From: Microvirga rosea
GTDB taxonomy: Bacteria > Pseudomonadota > Alphaproteobacteria > Rhizobiales > Beijerinckiaceae
Assembly: GCF_020595095.1 (NCBI RefSeq)
Contig: NZ_JAJDOP010000005.1
Coordinates: 372,001 to 436,000 of the forward strand
Direction of reading: 5' to 3'
DNA length: 64,000 nucleotides
Both the position numbers and the translations under genes were made by a program. The notes under the pieces were generated by a model. That model did not search any database, was not told where the DNA came from, and saw only the letters and a list, made by a program, of their open reading frames with translations. This document shows positions 53,207-62,261 of the stretch, piece after piece. The stretch's first letter is position 1. Every line of letters begins with the position of its first letter.

Positions 53207-53803
53207 TCAGATAATTGTCGACAGAATTACCAAGCCATAGAGTCCGATCGCAGCTCCTCCCATTTGGACAGTACGATGCCCGATCTGACCTCCCATGCGG
53301 CCGACCAGCAATGCGCTGCCGGCACCAAGACCGATCAGAAGGGTCGTCCCCGTGAGGAAACCCGCGGCATATGTGAGAACGGGCACACCATCGGGCATTT
53401 CGGCTCCATGGGCATAACCGTGGAATACAGCAAACAGGGCAATGAGGCCTGCGCCCGTCAGGGACGACAAATAGGACGGGTAAGCGACAGCAAGGCCGAA
53501 TGCGACCATGGAACCGGCGATCCAAATGTCGAAGGACGGGAGGTTGACCCCAGTCATTCCAAGAACGGCCGCGCACGCCATGACGGAAATGAACGTCAAC
53601 GGCAGCAACCACAAGGATCTCCCGCCAATCCTCGCAGCCAATGCACCGACGGCAACCATAGCCAGGACATGGTCGATCCCGCTGATGGGATGAGCGACAC
53701 CATGCATGAACCCTGCCGTATCGCCGTGCCCGGTATGTGCAAGCGTAGTGTTAGAAGCCAACATGAACGCCGCGGCTAGCACCGCAATGATAGGTCGATT
53801 CAT
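53207..53803 (-). CDS. HupE/UreJ-type nickel permease
   Basis: 198 residues. Signal-like first helix (MNRPIIAVLAAAFMLASNTT), then TLAHTGHGDTAGFMHGVAHP, and the family motif HPISGIDHVLAMVAVG with the His and Asp that bind nickel; VFHGYAHGAEMP gives the second His group. Six helices in all. AAGGAG precedes the ATG. It lies divergently upstream of the urease operon (480 bp between), so it probably supplies Ni2+ for urease. Longer in-frame upstream sequence to 54229 is not protein-like. Confidence 0.88.
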   Translation of the reverse strand: MNRPIIAVLAAAFMLASNTTLAHTGHGDTAGFMHGVAHPISGIDHVLAMVAVGALAARIGGRSLWLLPLTFISVMACAAVLGMTGVNLPSFDIWIAGSMVAFGLAVAYPSYLSSLTGAGLIALFAVFHGYAHGAEMPDGVPVLTYAAGFLTGTTLLIGLGAGSALLVGRMGGQIGHRTVQMGGAAIGLYGLVILSTII

Positions 53804-54143
53804 GACTTTCTCCTTCCACCCGAGAACGACTTTGGTGGCCTCTGCTACCCTGCCCCACTGAACTAACCGGGGACCAGATGTACCGTGATAGACCCTACGT
53901 CGGATCTCCGGTGATCGAATTGGTCCTGCGCAGCGGGCGCATCTTCCCGCCTCCCGGGGCACATGACTATTAGGAGAAACCCTTGGATCGCGCAGGGACA
54001 ATACGGAGCAAGGCCTATGTGAAAGTCGGCTCGTGTTGAATGCAGGCTCCGCTGGCACGGCATGTTCTCGTTCGCACGCGCACAGCATTCTATCAACGAC
54101 ATCCGATTTTCTAGGGCGCGTCTCAGGATATTTCCCACGCGGG

Positions 54144-54194
54144 CTCAGGGTTACACCCGATGGACGGACGGCTCCCGCCGGATACTCTCTTGGC
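54144..54194 (+). promoter_or_regulatory. Two-part promoter element, copy D (urease operon)
   Basis: CTCAGGGTTACACCCGATGG, exactly 17 bases, then GATACTCTCTTGGC, 88 bases before ureA. The left word matches copy C at 17 of 20 positions and the right word at 13 of 14; dyad GGGT-TAC-ACCC. It lies in the 480-base divergent region between HupE/UreJ and ureA. The HupE side has only a poor match (53967-53985, minus) that I do not count. Confidence 0.72.
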
Positions 54195-54282
54195 CAGCGA
54201 CAATGCAGCGCGAGACGGACGTCAGTCATCGATTCCTGTGACCCAGCGTCCGTGACCTGGAGTCTAAGGCCTGGAGGAAGCG

Positions 54283-54585
54283 ATGCTGCTCACCCCTCGA
54301 GAATTCGACAAACTCCTCATCTACATGATGGCTGATGTCGCCTTGAAACGGAAAGCCAAGGGCTTGAAACTCAATTATCCTGAGGCCGTCGCAATCATAT
54401 CCGCTGTTGCGCTCGACGGGGCCCGATCCGGCAAGACGATTGAGGATGTGACCAAGGACGCCAGCGGGGTATTGACGGCAGCCGATGTCATGGACGGCGT
54501 CCCCGATCTCATTCCCATGGTACAGGTCGAAGCCATCTTCACCGACGGGAGCCGGCTCGTAACCGTGCACAGACCAATTCAGTAA
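54283..54585 (+). CDS. ureA: Urease gamma subunit
   Basis: 100 residues, the full length of a separate gamma subunit: [28 protein letters not shown]-type region ([20 protein letters not shown]), and [20 protein letters not shown]. Part of the (alpha-beta-gamma)3 cytoplasmic urease that splits urea to ammonia and carbamate. First gene of the operon ureABCEFGD-urea transporter. Confidence 0.96.
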   Translation: MLLTPREFDKLLIYMMADVALKRKAKGLKLNYPEAVAIISAVALDGARSGKTIEDVTKDASGVLTAADVMDGVPDLIPMVQVEAIFTDGSRLVTVHRPIQ

Positions 54586-54618
54586 CGAGGAAATTTCGTT
54601 CAACGTGGAGGTGGCGCG

Positions 54619-55068
54619 ATGGGCGGGCTGAAGACAGGACCGGCAGTTGCAGCCGATGTGGACCCAGCGACATTCGACGTACCCGTCGGCGGCTACGTTT
54701 GCAGCCCGGCACCGATCACTTTCGACGACGACAGGCCGGTTACGACACTTAAGGTGCGCAACACTGGCGATCGCCCCATCCAAGTCGGGTCGCATTTTCA
54801 CTTTTTTGAGGTCAATCCTGCCTTGGAATTCGACCGACCCGCGGCCTTTGGTCTACATCTCAATATTCCATCATCGACAGCGACACGCTTCGAGCCCGGC
54901 GATGAGCGCGAAGTACAACTGGTTGCCTACGGCGGCAAGCGCGCTGTCTATGGGTTCAACAACCTTGTCGACGGCCCGACGGACGGCGAGGACGCTGCGA
55001 ACCGCAAGTCCAAGGCTGTCGCACTCGCGGAGCAACGGGGTTTCCGGTCGTCACCGCGAAAAACATGA
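54619..55068 (+). CDS. ureB: Urease beta subunit
   Basis: 149 residues; longer than the usual 100-110 by extra residues at both ends (about 25 at the front, about 20 at the end). Core: [40 protein letters not shown], and [20 protein letters not shown]. The terminal extension ([20 protein letters not shown]) is of the kind seen in several rhizobial ureases. GTGGAGGTGG precedes the ATG. Confidence 0.95.
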   Translation: MGGLKTGPAVAADVDPATFDVPVGGYVCSPAPITFDDDRPVTTLKVRNTGDRPIQVGSHFHFFEVNPALEFDRPAAFGLHLNIPSSTATRFEPGDEREVQLVAYGGKRAVYGFNNLVDGPTDGEDAANRKSKAVALAEQRGFRSSPRKT

Positions 55069-55119
55069 CGCGGCGTATCGGTCAAGATTTCGCACCGCTC
55101 TTCTTGCCTGGAGACACCC

Positions 55120-56841
55120 ATGCCAACCATCTCGCGACAAGAGTATGTCGGACTTTTCGGTCCAACAACTGGCGACCGAATCCGCCTTGGGGATACGGGC
55201 CTTTTCGTCGAGATCGAACAGGATCTCCGTGGCGGGTACGGTGACGAGATCGTCTTCGGCGGCGGCAAGAGCATGCGTGAAGGCATGGGAATCGACAATC
55301 AGGTAACGCGTCCGGGCGGGGCCCCCGATCTCGTGATCACCAATGTGACTATTATTGACGCGGTTCTCGGCGTGGTGAAAGCCGACGTGGGCGTAAAGGA
55401 TGGCCGCATCTGCGCCATTGGCAAGTCCGGCAATCCCCAAACGATGGACCGCATTACGCCAGGTCTTGAGATCGGTCTCGCCACCGATGCGATTTCAGGC
55501 TCGCATCTCATCCTGACGGCAGGTGGGGTCGACTCTCACATTCATTTTATTTCCCCGCAGCAGGCGCACGCGGCGCTCTCGAACGGCACCACCACATTGA
55601 TAGGTGGCGGCACTGGTCCGTCAGACGGCTCAAATGCCACCACGGTCACGTCGGGGCCCGGAAATATTACGATGATGCTGCATGCTTTTGAGAACTGGCC
55701 GATCAATGTCGGCATTCTCGGTAAAGGCCACGGGCATGGCAAGGCCGCCCTGGTCGAACAGATCGAGGCCGGTGCCGTCGGCTTCAAGTGTCATGAGGAC
55801 TGGGGAACCACACCAGCGGTTTTGCGATCGGCGCTCACGGTCGCGGACGAAATGGACATTCAGGTGTGCATCCATACTGACACACTCAATGAATCCGGGT
55901 TCGTCGATGAATCGATCGCAGCATTCGAGGGCCGCGCCGTACATTCCTTCCATACCGAGGGGTCGGGAGGCGGCCACGCCCCGGACATCATTAAGATCGC
56001 CGGCCTCCCCAACGTATTGCCGTCCTCGACGAATCCCACTCTTCCGTACGGAATCAACTCTCAGGCTGAGCTATACGACATGATCATGGTGTGTCATCAC
56101 CTCAGCCCTGACATTCCCTCTGACGTGGCCTTCACCGAAAGCCGCATCCGAGCTGAAACCATCGCGGCGGAGAACGTCCTGCAAGACATGGGTGTGATTT
56201 CGATGTTCTCGAGCGACTCGCAGGCGATGGGTCGGATCGGCGAATGCTGGTTGCGGTGCATTCAAACTGCGGACGCCATGAAAACGCAGCGCGGAAAACT
56301 GCCGGAGGATGCTGCGGGCAACGACAATTATCGGGTTCTGCGATATGTAGCGAAGATCACCATCAATCCAGCCATTACCCATGGCATCGCCGACATTCTC
56401 GGGTCCATTGAAGTCGGCAAGATTGCGGATCTCGTCTTGTGGGAGCCCGCATTTTTCGGGGCGAAGCCGAAGATGGTCATCAAAGGCGGGTTCATCAGCT
56501 GGTCGGCCATGGGCGATCCGAACGCATCACTGCCGACACCGCAACCAGTTTACTACAGGCCGATGTTTGGTGCTTTCGGCAATGCTCTGACCGAGACATG
56601 CATTACCTTCGTGTCCGGCGCTGCCCACGCCGCTGGGATCAAGGAGCGATTGGGGTTAAGGCGGCAAGTTCATGCGATCAAGAATGTGCGCAAGATCAGC
56701 AAACTTGACATGATTCGCAATACTGGAACCCCAAATATCGAAGTGAACCCGGAGACATTCGCCGTCACCGTCGACGGTAAACATGCAACCGTGCCGCCAC
56801 TAAAGTCCGTCTCCCTGAACCAGAAATACTTCTTTAGCTGA
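55120..56841 (+). CDS. ureC: Urease alpha subunit (catalytic, dinickel)
   Basis: 573 residues, normal length. Nickel ligands are all present: His140 and His142 (DSHIHF), carbamylated Lys223 (GFKCHEDWG; most ureases have Leu or Ile for Phe222), His252, His278 and Asp366 ([10 protein letters not shown]). The mobile flap Cys325-His326 is intact (MVCHHLSPD). Therefore an active urease is expected once UreDEFG load nickel. Confidence 0.97.
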   Translation: MPTISRQEYVGLFGPTTGDRIRLGDTGLFVEIEQDLRGGYGDEIVFGGGKSMREGMGIDNQVTRPGGAPDLVITNVTIIDAVLGVVKADVGVKDGRICAIGKSGNPQTMDRITPGLEIGLATDAISGSHLILTAGGVDSHIHFISPQQAHAALSNGTTTLIGGGTGPSDGSNATTVTSGPGNITMMLHAFENWPINVGILGKGHGHGKAALVEQIEAGAVGFKCHEDWGTTPAVLRSALTVADEMDIQVCIHTDTLNESGFVDESIAAFEGRAVHSFHTEGSGGGHAPDIIKIAGLPNVLPSSTNPTLPYGINSQAELYDMIMVCHHLSPDIPSDVAFTESRIRAETIAAENVLQDMGVISMFSSDSQAMGRIGECWLRCIQTADAMKTQRGKLPEDAAGNDNYRVLRYVAKITINPAITHGIADILGSIEVGKIADLVLWEPAFFGAKPKMVIKGGFISWSAMGDPNASLPTPQPVYYRPMFGAFGNALTETCITFVSGAAHAAGIKERLGLRRQVHAIKNVRKISKLDMIRNTGTPNIEVNPETFAVTVDGKHATVPPLKSVSLNQKYFFS

Positions 56842-56853
56842 CAGGATCGTCGC

Positions 56854-57453
56854 ATGGTCATCATCGAAACGGTTTTGGGCAATATCTGTGATCCGGAATG
56901 GGCAACCCGTTTGGAGAATGCCGAAATCGACGTGCTGCACCTTGATCAATGGGAGGCGCAGAAAAGCCGGTTCCGCAAGACGACCAGAAAAGGATCGGTG
57001 TTGGCGGTTTCTCTCAGCCGGGACACTCATATCCGCGACGGCGATGTGATGCTGTGGGATCCGCAGCTGTCCTTAGCCGTCATTGCTAGGATTGAGTTGC
57101 GCGATGTCATGATCGTGCATTTAGATGCCCTTATGCACGCTACCCCCGAGGTGGCTATGCGGACCTGCATCGAACTTGGCCACGCAATGGGCAACCAGCA
57201 TTGGCCGGCTCTGGTCAAGGGGCATGTCGTCTACGTGCCGCTGACGGTCGATCGCAAGGTGATGGAATCAGTGATGAGAACGCACGCCTTCGAGCACATT
57301 CACTTCGAATTCGCACCTGGGACGGAGGTTATCTCGTATCTCACTCCTCACGAGTCACGTCGGCTCTTCGGTGGAGCTGAGGGCCCGGTTCATTCGCATG
57401 TCCATGAACATGAACGATCGGCACATGTCCACCGAGAGCCTCACCATGGATGA
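56854..57453 (+). CDS. ureE: Urease accessory nickel chaperone UreE
   Basis: 199 residues. N-terminal peptide-binding domain (VLHLDQWEAQKSRFRKTTRK; RDGDVMLWDPQLSLAVIARI), central metal domain with the usual GHAMGNQHWPALV and VYVPLTVDRKVMESVMRTH, and a His-rich tail (HSHVHEHERSAHVHREPHHG) that would store nickel. The centre and tail are typical of UreE. It lies 12 bp after ureC and overlaps the start of ureF by 8 bp. Confidence 0.93.
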   Translation: MVIIETVLGNICDPEWATRLENAEIDVLHLDQWEAQKSRFRKTTRKGSVLAVSLSRDTHIRDGDVMLWDPQLSLAVIARIELRDVMIVHLDALMHATPEVAMRTCIELGHAMGNQHWPALVKGHVVYVPLTVDRKVMESVMRTHAFEHIHFEFAPGTEVISYLTPHESRRLFGGAEGPVHSHVHEHERSAHVHREPHHG

Positions 57454-58153
57454 TGCTGTCACGAAAGACCGGGTGGCAGCGCTTGCCCGCATGCTGCAAT
57501 TCGGCGACTCGATGTTTCCAATCGGCGGGTTCTCCTTTTCGTCCGGGCTGGAATCAGCGGTCCAGAAGGGAGTTGTCACCGACGTATCGACCCTGTTGGC
57601 GTTCACTCGGACGGCGACGGAACAGGCTGCTCGCGGAGACGGGATTGCCGTGATCGCGGCTCACCGCGCGGCGATGGTTGGCGACGTTAAAGAACTGATT
57701 TGCATCGACGAGTCAGTTTATGCTCGTAAGCTCTCGGACGAGGCACGGACCATGTCGGTGCGTATGGGCAAGAAGTTCGCCGAAATGGGCGTGCACGTCC
57801 TTGGCGCTCCGTTGCTTCACGCGTGGCGCGACTGTATTCTGACGGGGCAAGGACCTGGATGTTACCCTGTCGCCCTGGCGGTCAACTTTGCCGTTCAGGA
57901 CCTGTCCGAGCATCACACCTTTGCCGTGCACCAATACGGGGTTGCAGCACCCATTCTCGGCGCAGCGCTGCGACTGATGAAGGTAAGCCATCTCGATACG
58001 CAGAAGATCCTCTACGAATTGAGCGAAGACCTCGACGCGGCCTATGAGCGGGCCGCTAAGACTCGCCTGATGGACATGTCCGGCTACGCGCCTCTCATGG
58101 ATATCTTGGCCGCGGTTCACATCAAGGCGCACGTACGCCTGTTCATGAATTGA
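57446..58153 (+). CDS. ureF: Urease accessory protein UreF
   Basis: 235 residues from MDDAVTKDRVAALARMLQFG. UreF hallmarks: LQFGDSMFPIGGFSFSSGLE, AAPLLHAWRDCILTGQ-type middle (GAPLLHAWRDCILTGQGPGC) and PVALAVNFAVQDLSEHHTFA. Helical GTPase-activity modulator that binds UreD and UreG. Starts at 57425 or 57371 in the same frame are possible, but 57446 gives the usual family N-terminus and overlaps ureE only by 8 bp. Confidence 0.93.
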   Translation: MDDAVTKDRVAALARMLQFGDSMFPIGGFSFSSGLESAVQKGVVTDVSTLLAFTRTATEQAARGDGIAVIAAHRAAMVGDVKELICIDESVYARKLSDEARTMSVRMGKKFAEMGVHVLGAPLLHAWRDCILTGQGPGCYPVALAVNFAVQDLSEHHTFAVHQYGVAAPILGAALRLMKVSHLDTQKILYELSEDLDAAYERAAKTRLMDMSGYAPLMDILAAVHIKAHVRLFMN

Positions 58154-58165
58154 TGGGAGAGGTCG

Positions 58166-58810
58166 ATGGCCAAGAAAATTACGCGGATCGGTATCGGCGG
58201 CCCCGTCGGGTCGGGAAAAACAGCGATCGTGGAGGCGATTACCCCACGTTTGCTTGAGCGTGGCATCAAGGTTCTCATCATCACTAACGACGTGGTCACG
58301 ACCGAGGATGCAAAACACGTTCAGCGCTCCCTCAAGGGCGTCCTTTTGCAGGAACGTATCCTCGGGGTGGAGACTGGCGCATGTCCTCACACGGCTGTCC
58401 GTGAGGATCCAAGCATGAACCTCGCCGCCGTCGAGGACATGGAGGAGCGTTTTCCGGACAGCGACGTGATGCTGATCGAAAGTGGAGGCGACAACCTAAC
58501 CCTCACTTTTTCGCCAGCGCTTGTCGACTACTTCATTTACGTCATCGACGTTGCGGCAGGAGACAAGATCCCGCGGAAGAACGGACCCGGCATCACGCAT
58601 TCCGACATCCTGGTCATCAACAAGACCGATCTGGCCCCTTATGTCGGCGCGAGCCTCGAAGTGATGCGGAACGACTCGCTTCTGATGCGCGGCGACAAGC
58701 CCTTTCTGTTCACCAACTGCAAGACGGAAGAGGGGATTCCTGAGTTGGTCGAAATGATCGAACGAGAGTTCTTGTTTGACATCGACGTGACTGAGAGGGC
58801 GCCGGCATGA
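58166..58810 (+). CDS. ureG: Urease accessory GTPase UreG
   Basis: 214 residues. P-loop [16 protein letters not shown], switch region [14 protein letters not shown], the metal-binding [20 protein letters not shown] (Cys-Pro-His) and base-recognition [16 protein letters not shown] hydrolysis drives nickel delivery to UreC. The gene starts 12 bp after ureF and overlaps ureD by ATGA. Confidence 0.96.
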   Translation: MAKKITRIGIGGPVGSGKTAIVEAITPRLLERGIKVLIITNDVVTTEDAKHVQRSLKGVLLQERILGVETGACPHTAVREDPSMNLAAVEDMEERFPDSDVMLIESGGDNLTLTFSPALVDYFIYVIDVAAGDKIPRKNGPGITHSDILVINKTDLAPYVGASLEVMRNDSLLMRGDKPFLFTNCKTEEGIPELVEMIEREFLFDIDVTERAPA

Positions 58811-59757
58811 TTGTGACGGGCTCGTCGCCCTGGGCTGCGGCTGAAGCCCTTGGCACGTCTGTTCCGGAACTGGCTGCGTTTCAGGACGAGCCGCCTCAGA
58901 TGAAGAGCGGCACTGTCGGCAAGACAGGTTACCTGCGGCTGGGATTCGAAACCCGTGGTAGCCGGACGATCCTGGCGATCCTTGAGCGGCGAGTTCCGTA
59001 TCTAGCCCAGCGTGCGCTCTACTGCGATCAGGAAATGCCAGGCTTGGCCTCGATTTTTCTTATCACTACGACGGGTTGCCTTCTGCAGGGAGACCGGCTC
59101 GCTCTTGATATACAGCTCGGCCGAGGAGCGCAGGCGCACGTCACTTCGCAATCGGCTACCAAAATTCATGGAATGGACACCAATTACGCAGCCCAGACCC
59201 AGGCTATTACGCTGGCCGAGGACGCCTATCTTGAGTTTATTCCCGATCCTATCATCCCTCATCGGCATGCCCGCTTTGTCAGCAACACACAAATCTGTGT
59301 TGCGCCGTCGGCCACTTTGCTCTTGTCAGAGATCCTGCGGCCCGGCCGGAAGCACCATCATCCTGACGAGTGCTTTGGGGCAACTATCGTATCGTTGTCG
59401 GTCGCAGCTGCCCGCCCCGATAGCCGTATATTATTCAGGGAGAAGCTCGTAATCGAACCTGAGCGATTTGCGATGCGGCAGACGGGCGTAATGAATACAT
59501 ATGATGTGCTCGGCAACGTGATCCTTTGCACGCCCCCCGACAAGGCGGATCGGATCTTCGAGCAGGTGGATTCCGACATTCGGCTGACTGATGGCGTAGC
59601 GTTTGGAGTGTGTCGGCTGCCGAATGGAGCCGGTCTGATCTACAAAGTGCTCGGCCGTGATACGGCGCAGGTAAAGGCGAAGGTGCGAGAATTCTGGAGA
59701 ATTGTACGCAAAGAGGTTACCGGCGCCGACCTTCCGCCTCCATTCCTATGGCGATGA
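58807..59757 (+). CDS. ureD: Urease accessory scaffold protein UreD (UreH)
   Basis: 316 residues; begins inside the ureG stop codon (ATGA). UreD motifs: [19 protein letters not shown] [20 protein letters not shown], the [20 protein letters not shown] block (TSQSATKxH), [20 protein letters not shown] and the Arg-rich [11 protein letters not shown]. It should carry UreF and UreG onto apo-urease. In most operons ureD comes first; here it follows ureG. Confidence 0.9.
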   Translation: MIVTGSSPWAAAEALGTSVPELAAFQDEPPQMKSGTVGKTGYLRLGFETRGSRTILAILERRVPYLAQRALYCDQEMPGLASIFLITTTGCLLQGDRLALDIQLGRGAQAHVTSQSATKIHGMDTNYAAQTQAITLAEDAYLEFIPDPIIPHRHARFVSNTQICVAPSATLLLSEILRPGRKHHHPDECFGATIVSLSVAAARPDSRILFREKLVIEPERFAMRQTGVMNTYDVLGNVILCTPPDKADRIFEQVDSDIRLTDGVAFGVCRLPNGAGLIYKVLGRDTAQVKAKVREFWRIVRKEVTGADLPPPFLWR

Positions 59758-59817
59758 GACGGCCAACCTCGCAGGGGATCTCCCATTGTGGAGACCAGCA
59801 GTTTCGTGGAGGTGGCA

Positions 59818-60834
59818 ATGCAGAAACTTCTGGCAAGCTGGAACAGCCTGTGCAAATCCTCCGGCGTCTTGCGCTTTGTAGATATCAATCTGCGTGGCGT
59901 TGCACAGGTGATGCTGCAAGATAATCCACTGACTGGATTACTCTTTCTGGCGGCTATCGGCTGGGGCTCGTATACGTCCGGTGTTCCGCACGTGGCGCTC
60001 GCGGGTTTGGTGGCCGTCGTTGTTGCGACCTTGACGGCATACTGGCTGCATCTTGATCAAGCGTCGCTGGCCGCTGGGCTTTACGGGTACAATGGTGTCC
60101 TTGTGGGACTCGCGCTAGGGACCTTTCTCGCACCTGGGCCATTTCTATGGGCTTACGTCGTACTGGGGGCCGCAGTTTCTGTCATCGCGATGTGCGGAAT
60201 CGCCATCGCCTTGAAGCCCTGGGGTGTATCGGCGTTGACATTCCCGTTCGTTGTTGTGACGTGGCTTCTGCTGCTGGCGACCTATAGCTTTTCCGGGCTC
60301 ACGGCCACATCGCTTCCAACCGGCAGCGTTGTCGCGCCATTCCAGCCGTATCAAGCAAGCCCCCTCCACCTGATAGACCTCGCGGGAGGCGTTCTCCAGA
60401 GCATCTCACAGGTCTTCCTAAAGGCCAGCGGTGTGGCTGCCTTAATCTTGCTCGCCGGACTCGCGGTGAATTCACTAGCGGCGGCGGTGTTCGCTGTCAT
60501 GGGCGCCGTACTCGCGGTTGCAACAGCTCATCTGTTTGGAGCTGAGAGCGAATTAATTACTGGGGGCCTCCTGGGTTTCAGCCCGGTTCTGACCGCCGTC
60601 ACGCTTGGAACGGTATTCTATCAACCGAGCGGGCGTGTCGTCATTTACACGATAATAGGCACTGTCTTCACGGTCATCGCACAATCTGCCCTGAACGTAG
60701 CTTTGACTCCATTCGCTATCCCAGCCCTTACTGCGCCTTTCGTGCTTGTAACGTGGCTGTTCTTCCTTCCGCGAAGCTATGTCGAGTCGGGTTCCTCGGC
60801 AATCTCGGATGCCATGGACGTCGGCCCGCCGTGA
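59818..60834 (+). CDS. Urea transporter (UT family)
   Basis: 338 residues with two homologous halves and about ten helices. LLFLAAIGWGSYTSGVPHVA and YGYNGVLVGLALGTFLAPGP in half one, and NSLAAAVFAVMGAVLAVATA and GLLGFSPVLTAVTLGTVFYQ in half two, match the UT family, whose GxNGxLxG-type loops line the urea channel. The ATG at 59818 is chosen because of GGAGGTGGCA directly before it; an in-frame GTG at 59788 is an alternative. It admits urea to the urease. The 185 bases after it carry no gene. Confidence 0.88.
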   Translation: MQKLLASWNSLCKSSGVLRFVDINLRGVAQVMLQDNPLTGLLFLAAIGWGSYTSGVPHVALAGLVAVVVATLTAYWLHLDQASLAAGLYGYNGVLVGLALGTFLAPGPFLWAYVVLGAAVSVIAMCGIAIALKPWGVSALTFPFVVVTWLLLLATYSFSGLTATSLPTGSVVAPFQPYQASPLHLIDLAGGVLQSISQVFLKASGVAALILLAGLAVNSLAAAVFAVMGAVLAVATAHLFGAESELITGGLLGFSPVLTAVTLGTVFYQPSGRVVIYTIIGTVFTVIAQSALNVALTPFAIPALTAPFVLVTWLFFLPRSYVESGSSAISDAMDVGPP

Positions 60835-61020
60835 TGCGCGCTTTAACTTTCTGTACAGTATAGCCGTCGCCTTTCTGCCGCTGACGGACGTGTTCTGGAC
60901 ACTAAAGAGGCTCCTTAGCGCCGTGGCTCTGCCTCCGCTTTCCGACTTAGAACACCACAGCTGAGAGTTGTGGCAGGGCGGCTAGGTGCGCGTGCGACTG
61001 CGTTGATGAGCAATTACATT

Positions 61021-62220
61021 TCAGTTGATAGCGAACCGACTATCTAGCGCCTTTATGACACCGCGCAGCTCCGCCAGTCCTTTCAAGCGCCCGATTGCCG
61101 TATACCCTGGATTGATCCGACGATTTGAGGACAAATCGTCAAGCATCCGATGTCCATGATCAGGGCGAAACGGGATCTTATCGCTTTCGGCCCTCTTGCG
61201 GTCCTCTTTCAGGAGAACATCCAGGACAGCCACCATGTCGACGTCGCCTTCAAGATGATCAGCTTCATAGAAGCTCAATTCGTCCTGTTCCCGTCGTGTT
61301 GCTCTCAAGTGAGCGAAATGAATACGGGATGCAAAACGTCTCGCGATGGCAGGAAGGTCATTGTCCCGCCGCACACCGAGGCTGCCGGTGCAGAAACACA
61401 TTCCGTTGGCCTGTGACGGCACAGCATCAAACAACGCAGCATAATCTACTTCCGTCGATGCAACACGAGGAAGACCAAAGAGAGGCCTTGGTGGATCATC
61501 CGGATGAAGGGTGAGCTTGACCGAGAGTTTCTCCGCAACTGGCGTTACTCGCTCAAGAAATTCGATCAGGTGCTTGCGCAGTTTTTGCGCATCAATTCCC
61601 TGGTAGGCAGCGAGACGGTCGCGAAATGCCTCAAGACTCAGTGCATCCGTCGTCGATCCAGGGAGGCCCGCGGCGATGGTTCTCGTCAAACGCTCAACTC
61701 CATCGTCATCAAGTGCGTCAGCGACTGCCTTAGCGCGAGAACGCGCATCTGGATCGTAAGAAAGCTCCGCCCCCGGTCGTTCGAGAATATAGAGGTCGAA
61801 TGCAGCAAATGCATCCTGGTCGAACCGGAGAGCCGTGGCTCCAGTTGGAAGCGGCCAATCGAGATCCGTCCGGGTCCAATCCACCACAGGCATGAAGTTG
61901 TAACAGATGATCTTGAGGCCGCCCTGAGCGGCCGCTTCAAGGCTGGCAATCCAAGCCGCAATGGACTGCTCCGCGCCACCACCATGCCGCTTGATGTCGT
62001 CAGCAACCGGAATACTCTCGATTACCGACCATTTCAGAGGAGTGCGCCCGGAGGGGGTGTCTTCAATCAGGTTGCGGTGGCGCTCGACATCGCGGAGCGT
62101 CCACGCCTCGCCTGGGGGGATATGATGGAGTGCGGACACGATATCCGTAGCCCCGGCCTGACGGATATCGTCCAGCGCCACGGGATCGTTAGGTCCAAAC
62201 CACCGCCAAGCCTGTCTCAT
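61021..62220 (-). CDS. uxuA: Mannonate dehydratase
   Basis: 399 residues from MRQAWRWFGPNDPVALDDIR. Family landmarks: RWFGPNDPV at the start, TDIVSALHHIPPGEAW, KWSVIESIPVADDIKRHGG, ICYNFMPVVDWTRTDLDW, HPDDPPRPLFGLPRV, CFCTGSLGVRRDNDLP, HFAHLRATRR, and FRPDHGHRMLDD near the end, with the His and Cys metal ligands. It dehydrates D-mannonate to 2-keto-3-deoxygluconate in glucuronate catabolism (cytoplasm). It follows the GH31 gene by 41 bp on the same strand, so both may degrade a glucuronate-bearing glycan. Confidence 0.93.
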   Translation of the reverse strand: MRQAWRWFGPNDPVALDDIRQAGATDIVSALHHIPPGEAWTLRDVERHRNLIEDTPSGRTPLKWSVIESIPVADDIKRHGGGAEQSIAAWIASLEAAAQGGLKIICYNFMPVVDWTRTDLDWPLPTGATALRFDQDAFAAFDLYILERPGAELSYDPDARSRAKAVADALDDDGVERLTRTIAAGLPGSTTDALSLEAFRDRLAAYQGIDAQKLRKHLIEFLERVTPVAEKLSVKLTLHPDDPPRPLFGLPRVASTEVDYAALFDAVPSQANGMCFCTGSLGVRRDNDLPAIARRFASRIHFAHLRATRREQDELSFYEADHLEGDVDMVAVLDVLLKEDRKRAESDKIPFRPDHGHRMLDDLSSNRRINPGYTAIGRLKGLAELRGVIKALDSRFAIN

Positions 62221-62261
62221 GGCTTATATCTTTCCTTTGTCCAGCCGCAACGTAGCCGTTC

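Noticed and set aside
53051..53779. Plus-strand open frame of 242 codons opposite HupE/UreJ
   Set aside because: The minus strand has the HPxxGxDH motif and a ribosome site; the plus-strand text is low-complexity and unrecognised.
53967..53985. Possible further copy of the dyad element before HupE/UreJ (minus: AAGGGTTTCTCCTAATAG)
   Set aside because: The dyad is broken and there is no TACTCTC-like box 17 bases downstream.
54054..54070. RpoN-like TGGCACG before the urease operon
   Set aside because: The second half (GTTCT) does not fit the TTGCW box required at -12.
60950..60982. CCACA...TGTGG inverted repeat after the urea transporter gene
   Set aside because: The five-base stem with a long loop and no U-run is too weak to call a terminator.
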